Assembly (NCBI RefSeq): GCF_024701975.1
Contig: NZ_JANLNM010000001.1
Span: 1,612,001-1,676,000 of the forward strand
DNA: 64,000 nt
Origin: Variovorax sp. ZS18.2.2
Lineage (GTDB): Bacteria > Pseudomonadota > Gammaproteobacteria > Burkholderiales > Burkholderiaceae_C
Reading direction: 5' to 3'
Made by a program: the position numbers and the translations under genes. The notes under the pieces are model-generated. The model worked only from the letters and a program-made list of their open reading frames with translations. It had not been told where the DNA came from and made no database searches. Positions 1 to 9,972 of this stretch are shown piece by piece. The stretch's first letter is position 1; every line of letters starts with the position of its first letter.

Positions 1-281
1 GCAATGAGGTGCGCGAAGTCGGGGTCGAAGCCGACGACGGTTTTCGCATCGGTGGCGTAGGTGGAGATGGGCGGCGCGAACGGCGCGATCGCGATGGTCA
101 GCACGCCCTCCTTCACGAACTTGAAGCCCGGTTGGATGGCATTGACCGCATCGGCGTCCTTGCCCGTGTGCAGGCGGCCCTTCTGCTCGGGACTGAAGTC
201 GAATTTGTCGGCGGCATGTGCCGTCGTTATGGCGATCAAACCGAAGGCGATCAGTACGCCGGCTTTGCTTCTGAAAGACAT
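1..281 (-). CDS. ABC transporter substrate-binding protein, N-terminal part (cut by window edge)
   Basis: The first 93 codons of a periplasmic solute-binding protein are present; the rest lies beyond base 1. It starts at ATG 281 with a short hydrophobic signal peptide ending near THAA. After it come the segments FKFVKEGVL and STYATDAKT, which match FKFVKEGVL and AAYATDTKT in the complete binding protein just upstream in the operon (292-1224). The two are therefore tandem paralogues of the polar amino acid family (SBP_bac_3). The gap to the upstream gene is only 10 bases, so it is probably co-transcribed. The ligand cannot be read from this fragment; context suggests a cysteine derivative or other sulfur-containing amino acid. 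Confidence 0.85.
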   Translation of the reverse strand, partial: MSFRSKAGVLIAFGLIAITTAHAADKFDFSPEQKGRLHTGKDADAVNAIQPGFKFVKEGVLTIAIAPFAPPISTYATDAKTVVGFDPDFAHLI

Positions 282-291
282 TCCCCTCGCC

Positions 292-1224
292 TCAGTTCTT
301 CGGCAGGCCGGGCGGGTTGGTGCGCGCCACCTCGATCGCCTCGGAGCTCAGGTTCCAGCGCGACAAGGCTTTCGCGTAGTTGCCGTTCTTGATCTGCGCA
401 TTCAGCGCTACCGTGATGGCTTCGGCAATGCCCGAGCCCTTGCGAGAGGTGACTGCGATCTCGGCATTCAGCGGCCAACCGCCGGAGACGAGGCCTGCAA
501 GCCGCGTCTTGCCGTCGCGTGCCTCGTAGGCAGCCAGGGCGTTGGGACCGACATAGGCATCGGCGCGGCCCGACTGGAGCGCGAGGCGCTGCACCACATC
601 GTCGTCGTAGTACTGGATTTCCACCGGCTTCAGCCCGGCAGCGATGTTCTGCTTGTTCCAGCGCAGCAGGATCTGCTCCTGGTTCGTGCTGGCCGACACG
701 ATGAGCTTGAGCCCTGCGATGTCTTTCGGCTCCTTGATCGCGCCGAGCTTGCTGTCGGACTTCACGTAGATGCCCAACTGGTCATTGCGGTAGGTGGAGA
801 AATCGAACTTTTCCTTGCGCTCCTCGGTCACGGTCACGTTGGACACCACCACGTCGAACTTGCCCGACTGCAGCCCCAGCGGCCAGTCGGCCCACACGGT
901 GGAGACCAGCTCGAGCTTGCGGCCCAGGCTGTCGGCCACGAGCTGTGCGATGTCGGGGGCATTGCCGACGGGCGTCTTCGTGTCCGTGGCGTACGCCGCC
1001 AGCGGCAGCCGTCCTGTGGTGGTACCGACGACCAGCACGCCCTCCTTCACGAACTTGAAATCCTTGGCGAGCTTGACGGCCTCCTCCACCTTCTGCGAAC
1101 GCGGACGACTGGCCTGCTCCGGACTCAGGTCGTCGGCGGCAGCAGCCCGCTGCGCCGAGGCCGCCAGCGGCAGCAGCATGGCAGCGCCCAGGAGCGCGGA
1201 AAGGAGGTTCTTGCGATGGATCAT
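292..1224 (-). CDS. ABC transporter substrate-binding protein, polar amino acid type
   Basis: A 310-residue periplasmic binding protein begins at ATG 1224 with a clear signal peptide (basic MIHRK, then hydrophobic LLSALLGAAMLLPLAA, cut near ASA). The mature part has the SBP_bac_3 pattern: APDIAQLVADSLGRK, a GLQSGKFDVVVSNVTVTEERK stretch and a GRADAYVG stretch. It should hand its ligand to the fused permease-ATPase encoded immediately upstream (1260-3098). A second, similar binding protein follows at 1-281. Two tandem binding proteins beside one polar amino acid transporter recall TcyJ/TcyK of the Bacillus sulfur-compound system. The substrate is inferred only from neighbours: an acetyltransferase and flavin monooxygenases suggest S-alkyl-cysteines or related sulfur compounds. 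Confidence 0.88.
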   Translation of the reverse strand: MIHRKNLLSALLGAAMLLPLAASAQRAAAADDLSPEQASRPRSQKVEEAVKLAKDFKFVKEGVLVVGTTTGRLPLAAYATDTKTPVGNAPDIAQLVADSLGRKLELVSTVWADWPLGLQSGKFDVVVSNVTVTEERKEKFDFSTYRNDQLGIYVKSDSKLGAIKEPKDIAGLKLIVSASTNQEQILLRWNKQNIAAGLKPVEIQYYDDDVVQRLALQSGRADAYVGPNALAAYEARDGKTRLAGLVSGGWPLNAEIAVTSRKGSGIAEAITVALNAQIKNGNYAKALSRWNLSSEAIEVARTNPPGLPKN

Positions 1225-1259
1225 GGGAAGGACTTCGGTCAGGGGAAAAGAAGAAAAAA

Positions 1260-3094
<1,835 letters not shown>

Positions 3095-3098
<4 letters not shown>

Positions 3099-3631
3099 CG
3101 CTGCACCGCCTCGCTCAGCACCGCGGCGGTCTGGCCATGGTGACGCGGCACCACCAGGTGCTTTTCGAACGGCAGCTTGCGCGGCACCTCGGGGTCCGCC
3201 GCTTCTTCGAACAGTGCGGTGTAGCCGTGGCCACGGTACAGGCCCACGGCCTCGGGTTGGCGAAAACCTGTCGTGAGGTAGATGCGCTCGTAGCCCTGGC
3301 GCCGCACCTGCGCCTCCAGCTCGAGCAGCACCTTGCTCGCGAGGCCCTGCCGGCGCAGATCGGTGTGCGTCCACACGCGCTTGAGTTCGGCGGTGCGCTC
3401 GTCGTGCCGCATGAAAGCGCCGCCGCCGATGGCGATGCCGTCGCGCAGCAACAGCACGAAGTTGCCGTGCGGCGGTGCGAATACCTCGGGCGGATAGCGG
3501 TCCATCTCGCGCGGTGCGCCGGGTTCGCGCAGCACGTCGCCGTAGCGGCTGTCGTACTCGAAGGTCAGGCCTTCGACCAGTGGCTGGGCGCGCGGGTCGA
3601 GGGGCGTGGTGTAGAGGAACTGTTCGCTCAT
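3095..3631 (-). CDS. GNAT family N-acetyltransferase
   Basis: A 178-residue cytoplasmic protein with a GNAT fold. The acetyl-CoA loop is [15 protein letters not shown] (the R/Q-x-x-G-x-A pattern), followed by a [16 protein letters not shown] strand-turn typical of the C-terminal half. The start is taken at ATG 3631, which overlaps the upstream stop (TGATG); a GTG three bases earlier is also in frame. Its position between a flavin monooxygenase and an amino-acid-type transporter parallels SnaB of Bacillus subtilis, which N-acetylates S-alkyl-cysteine before oxidative cleavage. That role here is inference; the sequence itself only supports acetyl transfer. Confidence 0.85.
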
Positions 3632-4968
3632 CACGCGGCCTTTCGCGTGGCGGCGGCAGCGTCTGCCGCTGCATAACGGCTCGCCTTGCGCGGCAGCCCG
3701 AGATGATCGCGCAGGGTCTGCCCTGGCAGCTCGCGCTGGTAGCGGCCGCGCGCCACCAGCACGGGCACGACGAACTCGATGAAATCGTCCAGCCCCTGTC
3801 CCAGCACCGGAAAGCCGAGGATGAAGCCATCGGCCGCACCTTCGTCCACCCAGCGGATGATTTCGTCCGCAATGCGCTCGCCCGTGCCCACGAACTGCGT
3901 GCGCGGCGTCGCGACTTCGAGCGCCACCTCGCGCAGCGTCTGGCCGCTGGCCTTCGCCTTGGCCTTGATACGGTCGGTGGTCGAGCGGAAGCTGTTGCGA
4001 CCGATGTCGCCCAGTTCGGGGAAGGCCTCGTCCAGTGGGTACTGGCTGAAGTCATGGTGGTCGAAGAAGCGGCCCAGGTAGGCCAATGCTTCCTCGATGG
4101 TCAGCAGTTCGCGGATGGCGCGGTACTTGGCCTCGGCCTCCTCTTCGGTGGCCGCGACGACCGGGCCGATGCCGGGAAAGATCTTCACGTCGTCGGCCTG
4201 CCGGCCTTGCGCCACCGCGCTGGCCTTCACCTGCTTCAGGAAAGCGCGCGTCTCCTCGATCGAGGGCGAATGGGTGAACACCGCATCGGCGTACTTGCCC
4301 GCAAGGCCCACGCCCGCATCCGACGAACCGGCCTGGAAGATCACCGGCTGCCCCTGCGGCGAACGCTGGATGTTGAGCGGCCCCGCCACCTGGAAGAAGC
4401 GGCCCTTGTGGTCCAACGTGTGCAGCTTCTCGCGGTCGAAGAACTGGCCGGTCTCGCGGTTGCGCGTGAAGGCGTCTTCGTCCCAGCTGTCCCACAGTCC
4501 CTGCGTCACAGCCAGGTACTCGTCTGCGATCTCGTAACGCAGCGCATGCTCGGGGTGGTTGCGGCTGTAGTTCTTGGCGCTGCCTTCGAGGGGCGTGGTC
4601 ACCACGTTCCAGCCCGCGCGCCCGCCGCTGATGAGGTCGAGCGAGGCGAACTGGCGCGCCACGGTGAACGGATCGCTGTACGAGCTGGAGACGGTGCCCG
4701 CCAGGCCGATCTTCGAGGTGACGGTCGCGAGCGCCGACAGGATCGAGATCGGCTCGAAGCGGTTGAGGAAATGCGGGATCGACTTCTCGTTGATGTAGAG
4801 CCCGTCCGCCACGAAGGCGAAAGCGATGCCGTTGTCCTCGGCCTTCTTCGCGGTGCGCACGAAGAAGTCGAGGTTGACGCTGGCATCGGCCGGACCACCC
4901 GGGTGCTTCCATGAATTCATGTGGCTGCCGGCACCTTGCAGCATGACGCCGAACTTGATGTTGCTCAT
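3631..4968 (-). CDS. LLM-class flavin monooxygenase, NtaA/SnaA/DszA family
   Basis: A 445-residue reduced-flavin-dependent monooxygenase. Family marks include [12 protein letters not shown] near the start, [50 protein letters not shown] and [12 protein letters not shown] near the C-terminus. Length fits the NtaA/SnaA/SoxA/DszA group (about 440-460), which cleaves C-N or C-S bonds in chelators, pristinamycin, dibenzothiophene sulfone or N-acetyl-S-alkyl-cysteine (CmoJ). It needs FMNH2 from a separate reductase, and none is visible in this window. It overlaps the GNAT gene by one base and sits 44 bases after a second LLM gene, so it belongs to the same operon. The substrate is inferred as a sulfur compound. 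Confidence 0.9.
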   Translation of the reverse strand: MSNIKFGVMLQGAGSHMNSWKHPGGPADASVNLDFFVRTAKKAEDNGIAFAFVADGLYINEKSIPHFLNRFEPISILSALATVTSKIGLAGTVSSSYSDPFTVARQFASLDLISGGRAGWNVVTTPLEGSAKNYSRNHPEHALRYEIADEYLAVTQGLWDSWDEDAFTRNRETGQFFDREKLHTLDHKGRFFQVAGPLNIQRSPQGQPVIFQAGSSDAGVGLAGKYADAVFTHSPSIEETRAFLKQVKASAVAQGRQADDVKIFPGIGPVVAATEEEAEAKYRAIRELLTIEEALAYLGRFFDHHDFSQYPLDEAFPELGDIGRNSFRSTTDRIKAKAKASGQTLREVALEVATPRTQFVGTGERIADEIIRWVDEGAADGFILGFPVLGQGLDDFIEFVVPVLVARGRYQRELPGQTLRDHLGLPRKASRYAAADAAAATRKAA

Positions 4969-5012
4969 CGCGACTCGTTCTTCTAGAGGTGGAAAGGGAA
5001 AGGCGAAAGAGT

Positions 5013-6017
5013 TCAGGCCAGCGCAGGTTCGCGCGCCTGGGCCAGCAGTTCGACGGCAGTGGCGCGCTCGGCAAAACCGGCGACGGGGATGTCGATGACG
5101 AACTCTTCGATGCCGTAGCGCTCGCTCAGCGCGTCGAGTTCATCGCGCACCTCGTTGGCGGTGCCTGCGATCACGTGCGGGCGGCGCTCTTCGGTGCGGT
5201 AGTCGGTCACGCCGGCCTGCCGCGCGAACTCGGCCGCGGCTTCAAGGCTCCCGAGGTTCACGCTCTGTCCGCTCGGCAGGTGGACCTTGAAGCTGCGCAG
5301 CGCGCCGACGAGTTCCGCGGCCTTCTCATGCGTCTCGGCCGCGAAGGCGAAGAGCGCGAGCAGAGGCGCGCGGCCGGTGGCCGAGCGGTAGGCCTCGATG
5401 GATTGCCCGATGTTCACCGGGTCGCCGTTGAAGTGACCCGCATAGACGAACTCCCAGCCGAGGCGCGCCGCGAGCACCGCGCTTTCGGGCGTGCCGCCGA
5501 GCAGCACGCGCTGCGGCAACTGCGGCGGGTTCGGTGTGGCGACCGCGCCGGCCAGCGCATGGTCGGCGGCGACCCCGTCGTGCAGGAACGCATCGAGCTC
5601 GGCAAGACGGACTGCGAAGTCTTCTTTCTTCTTCACCGGATCGTGCAGCCACTGCAGCGCCTTGCTGGTCAGCGGCAGGCCGCCGGGCGCTTTGCCGACG
5701 CCCAGGTCCACGCGGCCCGGCGCCAGCGATGCGAGCACACGGAAGGTCTCCGCAACCTTGAACGGGCTGTAGTGCTGAAGCATGACGCCGCCCGTGCCGA
5801 TGCGGATGCGCGAAGTCTTGGCGAGCAGATGCGAAGCCAGCACTTCGGGCGCCGAGCCGGCATAGCCGCGATTGCCGTGATGCTCCGCAAGCCAGTAGCG
5901 GCGATAGCCCAGGCGCTCGGCGCTTTGAGCGAGCGCGATCGTGTGCTGGAACGCTTGGGCGGCATCGGCGCCCTCGGGGATCAGGCTCTTGTCGAGCAGG
6001 GACAGCGAATAGGACAC
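5013..6017 (-). CDS. LLM-class flavin-dependent oxidoreductase, MsnO8-like group
   Basis: A 334-residue bacterial-luciferase-like oxidoreductase of the shorter type. Visible marks are [14 protein letters not shown] at the N-terminus, [28 protein letters not shown] and [12 protein letters not shown], all typical of this subfamily. I place the start at GTG 6017 because homologues begin with a sequence like [12 protein letters not shown]; no strong ribosome site precedes it, and the open frame continues upstream without family similarity. It is the first gene of the minus-strand operon running to base 1. With the NtaA-type enzyme, GNAT and transporter it probably takes part in breaking down an imported sulfur- or nitrogen-containing metabolite. 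Confidence 0.85.
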   Translation of the reverse strand: MSYSLSLLDKSLIPEGADAAQAFQHTIALAQSAERLGYRRYWLAEHHGNRGYAGSAPEVLASHLLAKTSRIRIGTGGVMLQHYSPFKVAETFRVLASLAPGRVDLGVGKAPGGLPLTSKALQWLHDPVKKKEDFAVRLAELDAFLHDGVAADHALAGAVATPNPPQLPQRVLLGGTPESAVLAARLGWEFVYAGHFNGDPVNIGQSIEAYRSATGRAPLLALFAFAAETHEKAAELVGALRSFKVHLPSGQSVNLGSLEAAAEFARQAGVTDYRTEERRPHVIAGTANEVRDELDALSERYGIEEFVIDIPVAGFAERATAVELLAQAREPALA

Positions 6018-6100
6018 GGTGTGCAGCAGAGATGCCTTTGAAAGAATTGCTGCGAATTCTCTTGGGCATCGCGCGCACTGCTTGCGCTGATTTCCTCTAT

Positions 6101-6116
6101 CGATATCTGCATATCG
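6101..6116. promoter_or_regulatory. Palindrome upstream of the monooxygenase operon, candidate operator
   Basis: A perfect inverted repeat has arms CGATAT and ATATCG around CTGC, 84 bases upstream of the first gene of the minus-strand operon. Size, AT-rich arms and position fit a dimeric regulator site, for example for a LysR-type sulfur regulator. No regulator gene lies next to it and no consensus was matched. Confidence 0.4.
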
Positions 6117-6158
6117 TTCGGGCGCGCGCTGCTCACCTTCGGGCGCGCGCTGCTCACC
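6117..6158. repeat. Perfect 21-base tandem duplication
   Basis: The unit beginning TTCGGGCGCGCGC and ending TGCTCACC occurs twice back to back with no mismatch (6117-6137 and 6138-6158). It abuts the palindrome at 6101-6116. Two copies only; it is not a CRISPR. The unit is seven codons long, but no gene is evident here. Confidence 0.85.
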
Positions 6159-6500
6159 ACGAATGCGGCAGCAAGGCCAGGGCCGCAGCCGCATGGAACC
6201 GTCGCATGGCCCGGATCGGCACATAGCCATGCGGTGCACGCCGCGCGACCTCGTGCGGCGAAGACGGCGCGATGCGCCACGCTGCGGTGGTCAGGGCGAG
6301 GACATGGCGGACCTGTGCCGCCGGGGAAACATAGGGACTGCGCTGTGGCATGAGGAACTTCCGGTGAACGCTGCGGCGATTCTGCGCAGCCGTCCCGCTT
6401 TCGCAAAGACGGATTGCGAGTTACCTGATGCAGAAAATTCCACCTGCCGCGACGCGCCGTGACTACGATGCCCCTACGCCCATTCACAAGGAGCAGAGAC

Positions 6501-6707
6501 ATGTCGAACCACGTCTACAAGTCCCTCGAGCTGACCGGCTCGTCCCCCATCAGCATCGAGGACGCGGTGCAGACCGCCATCGCCAAGGCGCACGAGACGG
6601 TGCGCAACATCCAGTGGTTCACCGTCACCGAAACACGCGGCCACGTGGTGGACGGCAAGGTCGCGCACTGGCAGGTGACGGTGAAGATCGGGTTCACGCT
6701 GGAATAG
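6501..6707 (+). CDS. Dodecin, flavin-binding dodecamer
   Basis: A 68-residue protein of exactly dodecin size. It shows the family pattern: [26 protein letters not shown], then [18 protein letters not shown], where the Trp stacks on the flavin isoalloxazine ring, then [16 protein letters not shown]. Dodecins form hollow 12-mers that store or buffer FMN/FAD or riboflavin in the cytoplasm. AAGGAG at 6488-6493 sits seven bases before ATG 6501. It lies between a flavin monooxygenase operon and a reductase, which fits a flavin-related niche, but it is transcribed separately from the former. Confidence 0.95.
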   Translation: MSNHVYKSLELTGSSPISIEDAVQTAIAKAHETVRNIQWFTVTETRGHVVDGKVAHWQVTVKIGFTLE

Positions 6708-6735
6708 CCGGTCCGGCCCGGCGCGACCGCCGTCG

Positions 6736-7776
6736 TCACGCAAAGTCGGTCGACGGCTTTTCCCAGAGATTCACGCCGCCTTCCACCGCGTACTTGTCGA
6801 TCTCCGCAAGCTCTTCGGCGCTCAACGGTGCATGGCGCAGGGCCGCGACGTTGTCGACGATCTGCTCGGGCCGACTCGCGCCAATCAACGCCGAGCTCAC
6901 GCGCGGATCGCGCAGCGTCCAGGTCAGCGCAAGCTGCGCGAGGCTCTGGCCGCGGCGCTTGGCGATCGCGTTGAGCGCGCGTGCGCGTTCCACGTTGTCG
7001 TCCGACAGGTGCTCCTGCTTGAGCGAGCCGCCACCGGGGCGGTTGATGCGCGCATCGGCCGGAATGCCCTTGAGGTACTTGTCGGTGAGCAGCCCCTGCG
7101 CAAGCGGCGTGAAGGCGATCACGCCCGCGCCGAGTTCGCCGGTGGCATCGAGCAGGTCTTTCTCGATCCAGCGGTTGAACAGGTTGTAGGCCGGCTGGTG
7201 GATGAGCAGCGGCACCTTCCATTCGCGCAGCAGCGCGGCGATTTCGCGCGTCTTGCCGGCCGAGTAAGAAGAAATTCCGATGTAGAGCGCCTTGCCCTGC
7301 TGCACGGCCTGCGCCAGCGCGGAAGCGGTTTCTTCCAGCGGCGTGTGCGGATCGAAGCGGTGCGAATAGAAGATGTCGACGTAGTCGAGGCCCAGGCGCT
7401 GCAGGCTCTGGTCGAGGCTCGCGAGCACGTATTTGCGGGAGCCTCCGCCCTGGCCGTAGGGGCCGGGCCACATGTCCCAGCCGGCCTTGCTGGAGATGAT
7501 GAGTTCGTCGCGATACGCCTTGAAGTCTTCCCGCAGCAGCCGGCCGAAGTTGGTTTCGGCGCTGCCGTACGGCGGGCCGTAGTTGTTGGCCAGGTCGAAG
7601 TGGTTGATGCCCAGGTCGAAGGCCGTGCGCAGGAGCTTGCGCTGTACCTCGATGGGCGTGCTGTCGCCGAAGTTGTGCCACAGGCCGAGCGAGATCGCGG
7701 GCAGCACGAGCCCGCTGCGCCCGACGCGGCGGTAGGGAATGGCGTCGTAGCGTTCAGGGGCGGCAAGGTAGGTCAT
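6736..7776 (-). CDS. mgrA: Aldo/keto reductase, YghZ/MgrA type (L-glyceraldehyde 3-phosphate reductase)
   Basis: A 346-residue NADPH-dependent reductase with the AKR (beta/alpha)8 pattern. The catalytic tetrad is visible: Asp in INHFDLANNYGPPYGSAE with the Tyr nearby, Lys in IISSKAGWDMWPGPYG, and His in DIFYSHRFDPHTPLEET. The cofactor end reads SSALIGASRPEQI. Length equals E. coli YghZ, and the GWDMWPGPYG segment is characteristic of the YghZ group, which reduces L-glyceraldehyde 3-phosphate and methylglyoxal. It is convergent with dodecin, leaving 28 bases between stops. The start at ATG 7776 is the only sensible one, with the family-typical ERYDAIPYRRVGRSGL following. Confidence 0.92.
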   Translation of the reverse strand: MTYLAAPERYDAIPYRRVGRSGLVLPAISLGLWHNFGDSTPIEVQRKLLRTAFDLGINHFDLANNYGPPYGSAETNFGRLLREDFKAYRDELIISSKAGWDMWPGPYGQGGGSRKYVLASLDQSLQRLGLDYVDIFYSHRFDPHTPLEETASALAQAVQQGKALYIGISSYSAGKTREIAALLREWKVPLLIHQPAYNLFNRWIEKDLLDATGELGAGVIAFTPLAQGLLTDKYLKGIPADARINRPGGGSLKQEHLSDDNVERARALNAIAKRRGQSLAQLALTWTLRDPRVSSALIGASRPEQIVDNVAALRHAPLSAEELAEIDKYAVEGGVNLWEKPSTDFA

Positions 7777-7825
7777 GGGATGCGGAAGAAAAGTGAGAAG
7801 GGAGCGACATGATGCCCGCGTGTTT

Positions 7826-7841
7826 GCGCATATGCATGCGC
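7826..7841. promoter_or_regulatory. Palindrome between divergent reductase and ABC operon
   Basis: Perfect arms GCGCAT and ATGCGC surround ATGC, in the 153-base gap between the divergent aldo/keto reductase and the SsuA-like gene. It resembles the 6101-6116 palindrome in size (6-4-6) and in carrying an ATAT/GCAT core. It may be a regulator site serving one or both genes; no regulator was identified. Confidence 0.35.
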
Positions 7842-7929
7842 GGTTTTCTTCGTTGGTGACGCGGGCAGGGCTTTCTAGGATCGTCGCTTCCCAACCAGCC
7901 CCACCGCTCCCGTGCCGGAGCGCGCTGCC

Positions 7930-8985
7930 ATGCCCACCGAGACGCCCTCTTCCATTCCTTCGCGCCGCGTGGCGCTCAAGACCCTCGCATCGCTAACTGC
8001 CATCGGCGGCCTGGCGCTCGCGGGTTGCTCCCGCGAAGACAGCAGCAAGGCCGCAGCCACTGGCGGCCCGGCCGTGGTGAAGAAGACCGGCGACAAGGTT
8101 GCCTTCAAGTACCCGAACAACCCGTCGTTCGACCTCATCTACCTGGCCGACGAGCTCGGCTACTTCGAGGGCACCAGCACCCGCCCCGAGTACGTCGGCA
8201 AGATCGCCGCGCCGCAGATCATTCCGCTCGTGGGCACGGGCGAGATCGACTTCGGCAGCCGCATGGTGCCGCTGGTGATCTCGGCCATCGCATCGGGTGC
8301 GGACCTCAAGGTGGTGGCCGCGGGTGGCAAGACGCTGCAGGAAGCGCCGCACATGAAGTACTTCGTTCGCAAGGACTCCGGCATCCGCAACCCGAAGGAC
8401 CTCGAAGGCAAGACCATCGGCTTCAACAGCTTCGGCGCCTGCGCCGAGTTCGTGACCAAGAAGTACCTGCGCCAGCACGACGTGGACGTGAACAAGATCA
8501 ACTTCGTCGTCATTCCCGACGAGCAGGCCGAACAAACGCTGGTGACCGGCAACACCGACCTCGCGATCATTCACGCGCCCTTCTCGGGCCGGGCCGACAA
8601 CGCCGAATCGCTGGTGCGCCTGTGGAGCGACTTCGACCTGGACGGCGGCCTCGGCGGCATGGCGCCCTACAGCGCGCACGGCCAGTTCATCCGCCAGCAC
8701 CCCGAGGCGGTGCGCGACGTGGTGGTGGCGCTGGCCAAGGCCGGCAACTGGGTCAACGCCAACACCGAGGAAGCGCGCAAGCTCGTGGCCAAGCGCATCA
8801 ACATGGACCTGAAGAACGTCGACCGCTACGCCTATGTCGACGACCTGGTGGTGACCGAGCCGCCGATCCAGTACTACATCGACATCCTGCAGTCCGAAGG
8901 CAAGCTCGCCGCGGGCAAGGTGGCGGTGAAGGACGTGTACACCAACCAGTTCAATCCCTTCGCGCAGCAAGCCGCGAAGTCATGA
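7930..8985 (+). CDS. ABC transporter substrate-binding lipoprotein, SsuA/TauA/NrtA-like
   Basis: A 351-residue exported binding protein. The N-terminus has a twin-arginine-like RRVALKTLA followed by lipobox LALAGC, so it is probably a Tat-exported lipoprotein. The mature part fits the NMT1/SsuA fold: LIYLADELGYFEG, a VGTGEIDFGSR strand, DLEGKTIGFNSFGACAEFVTKKYLRQ and DLAIIHAPFSGRAD. ATG 7930 is preferred over GTG 7912 because GGAG at 7916-7919 is at normal spacing. It opens a plus-strand operon with a matching ATPase (13 bases later) and permease. Members carry sulfonates, taurine, nitrate or pyrimidine precursors; which one applies here is not readable. Confidence 0.9.
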   Translation: MPTETPSSIPSRRVALKTLASLTAIGGLALAGCSREDSSKAAATGGPAVVKKTGDKVAFKYPNNPSFDLIYLADELGYFEGTSTRPEYVGKIAAPQIIPLVGTGEIDFGSRMVPLVISAIASGADLKVVAAGGKTLQEAPHMKYFVRKDSGIRNPKDLEGKTIGFNSFGACAEFVTKKYLRQHDVDVNKINFVVIPDEQAEQTLVTGNTDLAIIHAPFSGRADNAESLVRLWSDFDLDGGLGGMAPYSAHGQFIRQHPEAVRDVVVALAKAGNWVNANTEEARKLVAKRINMDLKNVDRYAYVDDLVVTEPPIQYYIDILQSEGKLAAGKVAVKDVYTNQFNPFAQQAAKS

Positions 8986-8998
8986 ACCTGCAAGCGCC

Positions 8999-9808
8999 AT
9001 GAGCCTCAAGATCTCGGCCCGCGACGTGCGGATGGACTACGCCGCACGCGGCGCGAGCGAGCGCGTGCGGGTGCTCGAAGGCTTCGACCTCGACGTGCGC
9101 GAGGGCGAATTCCTCTCGGTGCTCGGCCCCTCGGGCTGTGGCAAGTCGACCTTCCTTGGCATCCTCGCGGGGCTGACCGAGCGCACCGGCGGGCGCATCG
9201 CCATCAACGGCCAGCCGCTCGCGGGCATCAACCGCAACCAGGGCGTGGTGTTCCAGGGCTACGCACTCTTTCCGTGGCTCTCGGTGCTCGACAACATCGC
9301 GGTCGGGCTGGAGATCCGCGGCATCGGCAAGGCCGAGCGCCGACGCACCGCGCATGAATACCTGGAGCTGGTCGGCCTGCACGGCTTTGCCGACCGCTAC
9401 CCACACGAGATCTCGGGCGGCATGAAGCAGCGCGTGGCCATCGCGCGCTCGCTCGCCTACAAGCCCGACGTGCTGTTGATGGACGAGCCCTTTGCCGCGC
9501 TCGACGCGCAGACACGCGAGATCCTGCAGGGCGAGCTGCTGCGCATCTGGGAGCAATACCGCAAGACCATCGTGTTCATCACGCACAGCCTGGAAGAAGC
9601 GGTGTACCTCTCCGACCGCGTGGCGGTGATGACGCAGCGGCCCGGGCGTATCAAGGACATCATCGACATCCCGCTCGCGCGCCCGCGCTCGGCGGAGATT
9701 CGTCACTCGACCGAGTTCGCGGCGCTGCGCCAGCGGGCGTGGGAGGTGCTGAAGGACGAAGTGCAGGCCGGGCTGAAGCCACGGTCGCTCGAGGGGGTTG
9801 TGTCATGA
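8999..9808 (+). CDS. ABC transporter ATPase, SsuB/TauB/NrtD-like
   Basis: A 269-residue nucleotide-binding subunit. Visible motifs are Walker A GPSGCGKST, Q-loop QGYALFPWLSVLDNI, signature ISGGMKQRVAIARSL, Walker B VLLMDEPFAALDAQTR and the switch His in FITHSLEEAVYLSDRVAVM. The SGGMKQR signature and FPWL Q-loop are typical of the nitrate/sulfonate/taurine group. It energises the permease at 9969-10796 for ligand delivered by the binding lipoprotein at 7930-8985. Its stop overlaps the ATG of a short repeat-borne frame, described separately. Confidence 0.93.
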   Translation: MSLKISARDVRMDYAARGASERVRVLEGFDLDVREGEFLSVLGPSGCGKSTFLGILAGLTERTGGRIAINGQPLAGINRNQGVVFQGYALFPWLSVLDNIAVGLEIRGIGKAERRRTAHEYLELVGLHGFADRYPHEISGGMKQRVAIARSLAYKPDVLLMDEPFAALDAQTREILQGELLRIWEQYRKTIVFITHSLEEAVYLSDRVAVMTQRPGRIKDIIDIPLARPRSAEIRHSTEFAALRQRAWEVLKDEVQAGLKPRSLEGVVS

Positions 9809-9972
9809 GCGCGCTCGGTCTTGGTTTTGCTCCTTCCCCCTCTGGGGGAAGGCTGGGATGGGGGCACGCGGCCTCTGAAAAGCCGCTGGGGATTGATACG
9901 CCGCTTGCCCCCACCCCAGCCCTCCCCCAGAGGGGGAGGGAGCAACAACCAAACGCGGAGGTGACCCGATGA
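9805..9972 (+). CDS. Short open frame spanning an intergenic repeat, possible coupling ORF
   Basis: ATG 9805 overlaps the ATPase stop (ATGA). The frame stays open for 55 codons through the palindromic repeat and ends in a TGA that overlaps the permease ATG (again ATGA). The encoded peptide is Pro/Gly-rich (FAPSPSGGRLGWGHAA, LAPTPALPQRGREQQ) and carries no known domain, so I do not think it is a functional protein. Its likely value is that ribosomes leaving the ATPase gene could read through the repeat and deliver translation to the permease. This is a reading of frame geometry only. Confidence 0.35.
   Translation: MSALGLGFAPSPSGGRLGWGHAASEKPLGIDTPLAPTPALPQRGREQQPNAEVTR
9829..9943. repeat. 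Palindromic intergenic repeat inside the SsuABC-like operon
   Basis: Two 43-base arms (9829-9871 and 9901-9943) are inverted copies with about four mismatches, separated by 29 bases. Each arm holds a smaller hairpin, for instance CCCCCTCTGGGGG, and a TGGGGGCA-type end. The transcript would fold into a large hairpin between ATPase and permease messages. Similar CCCTCTGGGGGAGGG elements are widespread between genes in Comamonadaceae, so this is probably a REP-like or miniature mobile element. Flanking ATGAGCGC copies lie at 9805 and 9969. Confidence 0.85.

Larger units (their letters stand above)
6018..6500. other. Divergent intergenic region, 483 bases
   Basis: This stretch separates the minus-strand monooxygenase operon from the dodecin gene and should hold both promoters. 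It contains one palindrome (6101-6116) and one perfect 21-base tandem duplication (6117-6158), listed separately. Open frames across it show no recognisable protein. The only clear translation signal is AAGGAG at 6488-6493 in front of dodecin. No RNA gene is seen. Confidence 0.6.

Noticed and set aside
6117..6158. Tandem repeat considered as a CRISPR remnant
   Set aside because: Two adjacent copies with no spacer and no cas genes nearby.
9739..9972. A 77-codon plus-strand frame through the repeat as a protein gene
   Set aside because: Its first part lies inside the ATPase gene in another frame and the rest translates the palindromic repeat. I keep only the ATG 9805 frame as a possible coupling device.
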